A DNA stretch of 64,000 bases, from assembly GCA_002917075.1 (NCBI GenBank), contig NTMA01000025.1, positions 394,778 through 458,777 on the forward strand, given 5' to 3'. Shown here in pieces: positions 55,738-64,000 of the stretch. How positions within the stretch are numbered: the stretch's first letter is position 1; each line of letters starts with the position of its first letter. Made by a program: the position numbers and the translations under genes. This stretch comes from Hawksworthiomyces lignivorus (taxonomy: Eukaryota > Ascomycota > Sordariomycetes > Ophiostomatales > Ophiostomataceae). The notes beneath the pieces are model-generated. The model did not search any database, was not told where the DNA came from, and saw only the letters and a list, made by a program, of their open reading frames with translations.

Positions 55738-56008
55738 TATTGAGCTACAACACCTCACCGCACTATAGAACAACAGGTCACAACAGAATAAGCACTAATT
55801 GACTGAGGCCTTGTGGGGCATACAAGGCCTATAAGGCCCTATAATATAGTCTAATTTGACACCAAACTTTTAAATTCAATAACTAACCAACCAGTATAGC
55901 TATAGGGACCAATGTGGGACTGTTGAGAAGAGAATTTTCTACTTCTCACAGTCCCACCGTCGTCTTGGTACTCAGAACTTTGGAAAAGGCCAGAGTGCTC
56001 ACGAAATG
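55738..56008 (+). repeat. Dispersed repeat (TGTTGAGCTAC family), truncated by the Ty3 element
   Basis: About 270 bases matching the reverse complement of 41316-41585, including the GTGGGACTGT palindrome. First bases read TATTGAG (G to A change). The copy stops exactly at the LTR start at 56009. Confidence 0.75.
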
Positions 56009-56264
56009 TGTTAGGGAGTACGGTGAATTAGGTGAGAAAGCACAGAGAATAGAGGTAGATTCTTAACAGAGGCTAGCTGAGAGATTATTCACAAGACTGA
56101 ACCTTAAGGTTCCAAGTTTCAATTAGGGTCTCCAGGCGACTCGAGCGCTTTTTATGACAGTTTCGTAGGGGGCTCGCGGCCACTGCTCGCGGTCCCCGCA
56201 CTTGTCCCTCTCGTGCTTCATCACGTGCTCTTTGGCTGCTCGGTCTTGTGGTTGTCCCATAACA
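56009..56264 (-). repeat. LTR (3' LTR in element sense)
   Basis: 256 bases. Differs from the other LTR at about ten places, all transitions. Confidence 0.9.
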
Positions 56265-56281
56265 ACTATCCCTCCCCCGAA
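56265..56281 (-). other. Polypurine tract of the Ty3/gypsy element
   Basis: Purine-rich GGGGGAGGGATAG on the minus strand immediately inside the 3' LTR, the usual primer for plus-strand DNA synthesis; it fixes element orientation. Confidence 0.7.
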
Positions 56282-58449
56282 GCGATTCGTCCTCGAATTG
56301 TCGGCGAGGTTGGGTTTGTACGATGATTTGGTCGTGAATAGGGGGTGTGTTCAGCTCGATTCACTGACGATGAACTCTTGAGTCGTCCCAATGAATAAGA
56401 ATGAATAACGTTGACCTAACCGAATTAGACAATATCAAAGACCTTCAATACATTTTGGTATATATTCGACGTTCATTCGAAATTATCTCGACAATGAATT
56501 ATGAGGTCAGTCAATTGATATTCGTTGACTGTTTTAAGGTCACGGGATCGACTCTTACTCGACGTATAAATATCTCGTTCCCTTTTCGTTTTTGAAGTTT
56601 TCTTTCTTCCTTTTTTTTTTTCAAACCTCTCCCTCTTATTCCGGTAAGTTTTTAGAACACGTTTTCTGATGTGTTTTCTGTCTCGCGGTATTGTCGTTAA
56701 CTCATCGGTCTTGACTCGACGTAATCGTATTGATCCGTTATTTTTCTTAACACAATTCTCATTATATTTCAGAGTCTACTCCGACAAGGTCGTGAAATAT
56801 GTTCGATCTTGACGCTTTTCCCGCTTCTGTTGCGATTCTCAACATTAGTTCTTTTGTTTCGTCTGATGTCGGTACGTCTACGGATGGAGGTTAGTAGACT
56901 CTCGCGACCGGGTCGGACGAAGACGAAGACCTAATACAAGTTGACGACGTTGACGACAATGACTCCAACAATGACGAAAAGGTCACAAGTAACGATCCGT
57001 CCCCGACACTCACTCGATCTTATCCCGACACAACCTCTTATATACCTTGTTTTCGTTTCGTAATTAACCAAACCATTATTACGAATAGATTTCGCGTACA
57101 ATTCGAATATGTGTACCAAAACATAACTCGATGTCAAATCTATATTAATTCAAAGAAGAAAGCCTCGTATCACATTGTAAGTTCTCGTTCTCTTCTCGAT
57201 TAATGATCATTATTAAATCGAAGTTATTAATATCTTCTAATATATAAGTCTTATTTTTGGTGATTTTGTAAGTCTTTTGACCGTTTTGATTAATGTTAAT
57301 ACATTTTCCGAAACGTATTCGACTTTATCTCGAAATACACGTTTGACGTACAAGAAACTGACTCAGACTTTCGAACTCGTTAAAAACGAACATCACAAGA
57401 CTTTATTGATTGATAAATCGTCTCCGACTTATCATAATCTCGTATTGTAGTCGTATCAAATCCGCGAATTACGTACGTCTTACGATAATAGAATGTCCGA
57501 TGATATAATAAGTAATTTCCTTTTCTTTTCTTTTTTCGTTTATATGTCGACTATATATCGTTACTAACTCATTCTTAGTATATGTCTTCTTCCTTTCTTA
57601 TTCCGAAGAACCTCTATTTTGTTACACTTGACTCTACACATCGACAATATATAAAGAACATACATTCAATCGTTGGTCGAACCTTTGTCGACAACAAGTC
57701 GAAACGAACTTGACTTCGAACTATCGTGACTAAACCTTTCTCTTACATTTCATAGATGTTCGTAGATTATTCGGTCGTAAATCGTGAAAGATTTGTTCTC
57801 ACAATTAGTTTTGACCTCAAATAATGAACTAATACAATATTTTGATTTGATACACCCTTTTGTCGAACTTGTCTCGCGTCCTTCTCGAGCTCATGTGTTT
57901 AGTTTAATGTTTACACTTACAAAATACTCTCTTCACGCACCTCTTAGTATCGTGTCGAACTGAAATCGTCACGATACATAATTATTATAATTGAATCAAT
58001 CAAGTTTGGTTTTAGACCACTCACTCTTCCTTTTCCGAGTTCTCTTCTCGTAAACGTCGATAGTATCTCGTACGTGAATCATATCTTCTTCGAAGACTTA
58101 CTAGTTGTATTCCACAGACCAATTAGTCCATTTGATTAAATAGTAAATGTCTCTCTCGTGGACTTTCTTGTCCTTCACTTTTTCTACCTCTCATTCGTCC
58201 TCGTCTTCGAATTGGGACATCGGTAGAAACTCGATAGTATTTCGACCACGATACGGTTCGAGTAACGAAATAAAGAAGACATTGTGTAGTCTACTATATT
58301 GATTTGATAACGTCAATCGATACGTCTGAGTACCGATTCGTTCTAAAACTCTGAACGATCCGATAAACCGTGATACTAACTTCTTCTATAACACTTTCAA
58401 TCTTAGATTTTGAATGAATAATTGAACTAACTCACCTATTTGGTATTCT

Positions 58450-59423
58450 TTTGATAAATGTTTTTGGTTATAGTACTTTGTCTACGATTTTTGCGCGTTT
58501 TACCAACGAGTCTTCAACGACTCTCTCAGATTCTTCAACTTCTCTAAACGAATTTGTACTTCTGACAATATCTGTCCTTCCTCCCGAAAAAAGTCGTCCT
58601 CGACTTTAGTACGAAATTCAGACGAGTAACTCATAAATACCTCGAACGATAAAACGTCTATAATTGCGTTTACGACGTTGTTATATATAAATTGTACAAT
58701 AGATAACAAGTTAGACCAATTTGATTGTTTTATATTATAGAAACATCTTAAATAATATTCTAGAACTTGATTGACGCGTTTCGTCTACTCATCGGTTTGT
58801 GAATAAAACGTCGTCGATAACCGTTTCTTGATTCTATTGTAATAACATAAATCTGACCAAAACTGACTTGTGAAAACTGGTCCTCTATCATTCATAATGT
58901 CTTTAGGTGGACCGTATTCAAGTTCTATGTTTTCATAAAACAATTTTGTTAATTACGAAAAGTTAATCGTCGACGACACGAAGTATACTCGTATCATCTT
59001 CGTATATCTGTCGACAATGACCAAAATACTATCTACCACATTACTCCACCAATACATCTCTAATAGAACAACGATGAAATCCATCGTTATTTGTTCCCAA
59101 AGTCGCTTAAGAATAAACAATTGGTTCAATTGACTATAAGACTTATGTCTCTTCGACTTGACTATTTAACATATATGACACGTTGCGACGTATTCACATA
59201 CGTCTCAGACTAGACCCTCCCAATAGAATTTCCGTTCTATCAACGTCTGAGTTCGATGTCTATCGAAATAACTCGTTAATAAATCGTCATAGTATAACGA
59301 TAATATCTCTCGTCTTAGAGACTCTTCAAAAGACACGAATAGTCGTCCTTTATAACGAAACAGTTCGTCTAACCCTAACCTCCAAGATTTCGGGGCCTCA
59401 CCCGAATCGAGTCGTACTCGCAT
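58450..59423 (-). pseudogene. Ty3/gypsy integrase relic
   Basis: Zinc-binding HHCC-like part at 59205-59423 (LTSYFDRHRTQTLIERKFYW) and the C-terminal part at 58500-58709 (VQFIYNNVVNAIIDVLSFEV). The catalytic core between them is not in a readable frame. Confidence 0.65.
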
Positions 59424-60099
59424 CCGAGTCGTCCAAAAGTCTATTGTCTACAAAGCTTCAATAAATTCTCCCAAGAACTCTACTACCATAAGAGCCTTTG
59501 GTTTTTCTTATACTACAACCTCTTGAGCCAACGCGTCTGATACTAATTGTTCACAATACTCTTTTCATTGACGTTTCATCCGTGAAACGTTCCCGAGTCG
59601 TTCGACGAACTCTCTAGAATAGTGGGCTCGGACCTATTGAATTCAACACGACTCTTTGGCTTGCCCTATCGTGAGTGACTTGTGATTTACCAAGACTATT
59701 TCTTCGTCTCGAGTTTTGTTCGTACGAATTACGACTGTATCTCACGTTGAGAGATCTTGACTTTCCGACTCCATCTATCTTTACGTACCTTGAGACTTGT
59801 TCATACACGATACTATTAACACTTCTTAAATTATTGTCATCTTTTAACGCAAACCAAAGAATAAATCTATATCTCCCTCACCCTCTTTCGTCTCGTACTC
59901 CGACTATCTCGAGAGACCATCGACGAGGTTTCGTTTCCCAACTCAATGTTTTATCTCAAAGTTATAAGGTACTAAATACATACACCATCTTGTTTGTCTC
60001 CCATTCAATTTGGAGATCTTCATAAATGTCTACAAGTTTAAATAATCCGAGATCACCTCGATTAAATATCGGCTCCCCTCTAAATAATACCTCCAATAC

Positions 60100-61232
60100 T
60101 TAAAGAATTCCACTATAACCATCATTTTTTGATTCGACGTATCATAATTCAACTCTACGTCTTCAAATTTTCTTGACTAAAAGACAACAAGATACCAAAC
60201 GTCTTCGTCGTCTAATTGTGACAAAATCCCTACCATAACAAATACTGACGCGTCGATCTCGAGTCATATCGGTCTCGACGAATCAAAATGTCTTAACAAC
60301 AGAACTTCAATGAACGTCTTCTTTAGTCGATTAAAAGCCTTTTCTTAATCTGAGTCCCACTTCAGAAAACCGCTCTTTTTACCATTCTTCGATCCTTTCA
60401 TCAACTCGGTGAGAGAGACACAAATCACAAAGTAGTCGTATATGAATCGTCTGTAAAAGTTACAAAACTCTATAAAAACTTGAACGTCTCTGAAAGTCGT
60501 TAGTCGTTTCCAACACAATATTATATCAACTCTCGATCGATTCATACTGATTCCCAGATCCGAGAGTATATAACCTAAAAATTCTACTTGATTCTTGTAA
60601 AACTCACATTTATCTAAATTAACATACAACTCAATTACTCGTAGTCTTTCGAACACATCTCGTATACGAGTCGTATACTTCTCTCTGATTTCCGAAAAGA
60701 TTAGGACATCGTCCATAAATACGACATAGGTGATGTCCACTAATTCTCTCAAGACTTAGTGAATGTAATTTTGAAACGTCGCCGAAATGTTGATGAACTC
60801 AAACGACAAAACCGTGTACTCGTAGTGACCGTATCGAGTACGAAACGTTGTCTTCCACTCATCGTCTTCTTTTATACGGATACGATGATAAGTATCCTTG
60901 ATATCCAGTTTAGTGAATCATTTTGTTTTCGTGATCCGATCCAGGATTTCCGAAATCAAGAGAAGTACGTATCGATTCTTAATCGTCACACGATTCAATC
61001 TTCGATAATCAACATACAACCTTAAACTATCATTCTTCTTTGGTACAAAAAGGATAAGTACTTCCATTAGACTTTTGAATGATCGAATTCTATCACTTAC
61101 GATATTCTCGTCTAAATATTGACATAAAGTCGCAAACTCCTTTTCCGACAATAAATAAATTATGTTATATAAAAATTGTTTTCTTGACAAAAGATCAATC
61201 GAATAATCCGTCTCTTTTCGTTTCGATAACAC
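60100..61232 (-). pseudogene. Ty3/gypsy reverse transcriptase and RNase H relic
   Basis: RT fingers/palm at 60918-61232 (LILFVPKKNDSLRLYVDYRR, NRVTIKNRY) and the catalytic region at 60345-60752 (TYVVFMDDVLIF, VNLDKCEFYKNQVEFLGYIL). An RNase H-like stretch continues to about 60100. Stops and frame changes separate the pieces. Confidence 0.8.
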
Positions 61233-62218
61233 ACTAACCTAAGTGATATCAAAAACATCCTTGAAATCTTCCAACTCTATCGAAATCTGAAATCGACTAA
61301 ATCTCGACTTCGATTCGTCGTCGAACGAGAATTCCTCTCGATCTCCCTCAACACACAAAGTGTCTACTTCCAAAGTTATCACCACGACGTATATTTTCGT
61401 CACATTTCTGATTTCTCGAAGAAATCTCGTGATTAATACGACCTCGATTTTGACTTAAAATACTTCGAACTACCACTAATTTCTCCAAGACACCAAATAT
61501 AATTACAAGTTCTTGATCGTAACTTGTGAAAATATTACGAGACTTACGTCTAATCCTTCAGATCGATCAATTACGATATATTCTCGTACGACACGACGTC
61601 GAGTCTCTCTAGAGTCGACCAAAGTAATAAGGATTTTTCACACTCTATATGTGGAAATCCCTTCGTCATTGACTATCTCGAGAGAGAGAAGACTTCTATC
61701 TGACTCTTGTAGGACCCATGTTCGTATATATTAAATCCCTATTAGATCCGTCTCTACGCCAATGTCTAAGTCCCCGATTGTCTCGACATCGTATCGGTTG
61801 TGAATCGTAATCGTAGTATTTAATCGGATTTCCACCTCTAAATATATTCGTACTACAGAGTCGGAGTTCTCTCTAAATATTATTCGTTTTTTGATTCCGT
61901 GACATTTTGGACAACTGTTGAATTCGGACAGTCCTTTGAGTGATATCCTGACTTATGACACTTGAAGTAACGATTCTCCTCTATGTCGACCGAGTCTGAC
62001 AAAAGTCTCGAAAATGGAACTCTCTCTAACTCTCTTTGTTGTCGGTTATACCCCGACCTTCCGAATCGATCATTTCTTCGGAGACGGTAAGAGACCGTCG
62101 AATCGCCCCGTTTCGGGTCCTTATCGTCTCTGGGTCGTCTGTTTTTCGAGTCGTTGGACTATATTTGTTTCTTGTCCTTTTATCCTTCGTCGTACCGACT
62201 CCGTTTCCGTTTCTACGA

Positions 62219-62896
62219 TTAGGTTTCCTTCCAAATACGTTCTGTTCGATCGAATATATCACGTTTCGAGGTCGAGTCGGTAATGCCATGTATAATTACT
62301 ACAAATTTTAGATCTTGATGTAAACCTAAATAAAACACGTCTCTACGAAATTGCTCAAATAATTCCACGATTTTCGCTTCTAAGATGTTCAAATAGATAT
62401 TAAAATCAATCGAACTTTGATCGATTAATTGTCGAGTTTTAAGATATTTCGTTATAACCGTTAACGTAATACTACCGACTTTCGACGATAGAGAGATAAT
62501 CCATTCTTCGAACAACTCCCAATCATTCTCAACGTATTTCCTCTCCGACTCGTTAAGTTGACTCCGAATAAATTGATCTCATCGTTATCTACATCGAATA
62601 TTCATATTTGTCAATGTTTTTATAATTTTCACACGATCGCGACGATATCGAATCGAGACCGCTTCAAACATCAGTCTCATCGATAAAATCCAATCATCGC
62701 GTTCCTGAAATGTAAATGTCTCTAGGAACTTGTCCGATGAGTCGATAAACACGTCTTTTGTTTCCGAAGAAGAAGAACTTCGAACGTGTCGGTTACGTCT
62801 CGATATTCGATCACGTCTATCACGAATTAATCTCTCAAACCGGCTTTCCGTACTTGTCTGATCGTTCGATTCCTCCGATGAATCTTGTTGTCGCAT
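62219..62896 (-). pseudogene. Ty3/gypsy gag relic
   Basis: Two minus-strand frames (62585-62896, 62219-62515): an acidic/arginine-rich start, then FQERDDWILSMRLMFEAV and FNIYLNILEAKIVELFEQFR, a typical retrotransposon gag capsid pattern. Confidence 0.6.
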
Positions 62897-63208
62897 AACT
62901 CTTTCGAGTCGACGGACTTTCTAACACAAGTCGTTCAATTCTTACAACTAACTATACTGTTCACGAACCTCTTCTAATTGTAAATCGATTAATTACGAGT
63001 CGATTCGTACAAGACCCGTTGACGATTCCATTATCGAGATTAATTCGACAAAGTCTACCTCTTCCGACTATTGTCTCAACGACTCGCCTTCGACCACTTA
63101 TCGAGTCTCCGTCGTCTCTGTATCCCTCACGGTTCCACGAGACGCTCTACGCGTATCTGTCATATTCGTTGGCTTTCTCAGGTAATTCGGGGGTAGAAGG
63201 TTCAGAAT

Positions 63209-63464
63209 TGTTAGGGAGTACGGTGAATTAGGTGAAAAAACACAGAGAATAGAGGTAGATTCTTAACAGAGGTTAGTTGAGAGATTATTCACAAGACTGA
63301 ACCTTAAGGTTCCAAGTTTCAATTAGGGTCTCCAGGCGACTCGAGCGTTTTTTATGACAGTTTCGTAGGGGGCTCGCGGCCACTGCTCGCGGTCCCCGTA
63401 CTTGTCCCTCTCGTGCTTCATTACGTGCTCTTTGGCTGCTCGGCCCTGTGGTTGTTCCATAACA
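63209..63464 (-). repeat. LTR (5' LTR in element sense)
   Basis: 256 bases, about 96% identical by eye to 56009-56264. It carries the A or T state at most of the differing positions, so it looks the more strongly mutated copy. Confidence 0.9.
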
Positions 63465-64000
63465 TTAGTTTTTTATTGGTATTATTTCTATTAATATATT
63501 AGTATAATAGTTTTATTACGTTTATCATTTTCTTTTAAGGTTTTAATTTAAGTTTTTACGTTTTATTTTATAATATGATTTTTCTTTTTTAAGTTTTCGT
63601 TATAAAAATAATAAAAGATTGTATTTATTTCTTTTTGGTTAATTTTATTTAATAAAATATTTTTTCTTTTTTTAATATGTTTAATTGTATTACGAAATGT
63701 ATCGTTGATAATTTCGTTTAATGTCGAAAAACGATTTTAAAACTCGAAAATTTAAATTTCGAAAATATATTTTGTTTTTATTATATTTATTTGTTAAAAA
63801 ATTATATTTAGTTAATTGTATCGATTTCGAAGACGAAATATTATATTATTTACGTTCGTATAAGTATTAAATACGATGAAAAAGTGTTAAACCGGACACT
63901 GTATTGTTACGGTGGATCCTTGGACCTACTGTACACATAAACATTACTGTTATATAGGTTGAATTTTTCTGAGCAGGAAGGTATAACTTACTAGTTAGTA
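63465..64000. other. Very AT-rich tail, no gene
   Basis: Extremely low GC to about 63880, then ordinary sequence to the edge. Does not continue the dispersed repeat interrupted at 56008. Likely RIP-degraded relic DNA. Confidence 0.5.

Larger units (their letters stand above)
56009..63464 (-). mobile_element. Degenerate Ty3/gypsy LTR retrotransposon, 7.46 kb
   Basis: Bounded by two 256-base LTRs, both starting TGTTAGGG and ending CATAACA. A polypurine tract (GGGGGAGGGATAG on the minus strand) touches the LTR at 56265, and gag, RT and integrase lie in this order on the minus strand, so the element reads right to left. Its coding frames are broken everywhere. Gene order with integrase after RT defines Ty3/gypsy; motifs resemble fungal chromoviruses. 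No target-site duplication is visible (AAATG left, TTAGT right). Confidence 0.9.

Overview
The window reads as nuclear DNA of a filamentous ascomycete, probably a Sordariomycete (inferred). The signs are spliceosomal introns of about 45 to 140 bases with GT..AG borders and CTAAC-like branch points, Zn2Cys6 and C2H2 regulators, fungal transporter and oxidoreductase families, a HET-s-like gene, and transposon relics whose damage is mostly C-to-T/G-to-A transitions, as repeat-induced point mutation (RIP) leaves. Exon borders below were derived by hand from reading frame and splice sites.

Positions 1-34500 are a gene-rich catabolic and transport region. In order: a DHA2-type MFS exporter (cut by the left edge), a large 2-oxoglutarate/Fe(II) oxygenase-like protein, a beta-hydroxyacid dehydrogenase, a metallo-beta-lactamase-fold lactonase-like hydrolase, a carboxymuconolactone-decarboxylase-family protein, a sugar-porter-type MFS permease, a succinate-semialdehyde-dehydrogenase-like ALDH, a zinc alcohol dehydrogenase, an aminoglycoside-phosphotransferase-fold kinase, a DUF4267 membrane protein, a C2H2 plus fungal_trans regulator, a second zinc alcohol dehydrogenase, a second lactonase-like hydrolase, an unrecognised protein, an old-yellow-enzyme reductase and a glyoxalase-like protein. 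There is no PKS, NRPS or terpene synthase. The set fits uptake and breakdown of a small lactone or unsaturated carbonyl compound: lactonase, then hydroxyacid/alcohol dehydrogenase, then semialdehyde dehydrogenase, the same logic as the bacterial blc/att gamma-butyrolactone operon. A perfect 13-mer lies upstream of the hydroxyacid dehydrogenase, the ALDH and the alcohol dehydrogenase, with a 12/13 copy between the lactonase and the decarboxylase-family gene, which suggests co-regulation.

Positions 35000-46600 hold two transporter/regulator pairs, each a DHA1-type MFS gene divergent from a Zn2Cys6 regulator (36132-40563 and 42090-46548). They are separated by a Ty1/copia fragment and copies of a dispersed repeat.

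Positions 46800-53100 look like a decayed allorecognition or cell-death locus. A frameshifted pseudogene is followed by a HET-s-like gene (HeLo domain plus two amyloid-type repeats) with two in-frame nonsense codons. Facing it across a 300-base divergent promoter is a short first exon with a related amyloid-type motif, the layout expected of a HET-S/NLR pair. Just past that exon the DNA becomes a GC-rich repeat whose inverted partner lies 2.6 kb away; between the two are an intact LanC-like gene and broken ankyrin repeats.

Positions 53100-64000 are AT-rich nested transposons: a copia RT/RNase H relic, a truncated copy of the dispersed repeat, and a complete but degenerate 7.46-kb Ty3/gypsy element on the minus strand with 256-base LTRs. 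No intact host gene was seen there.
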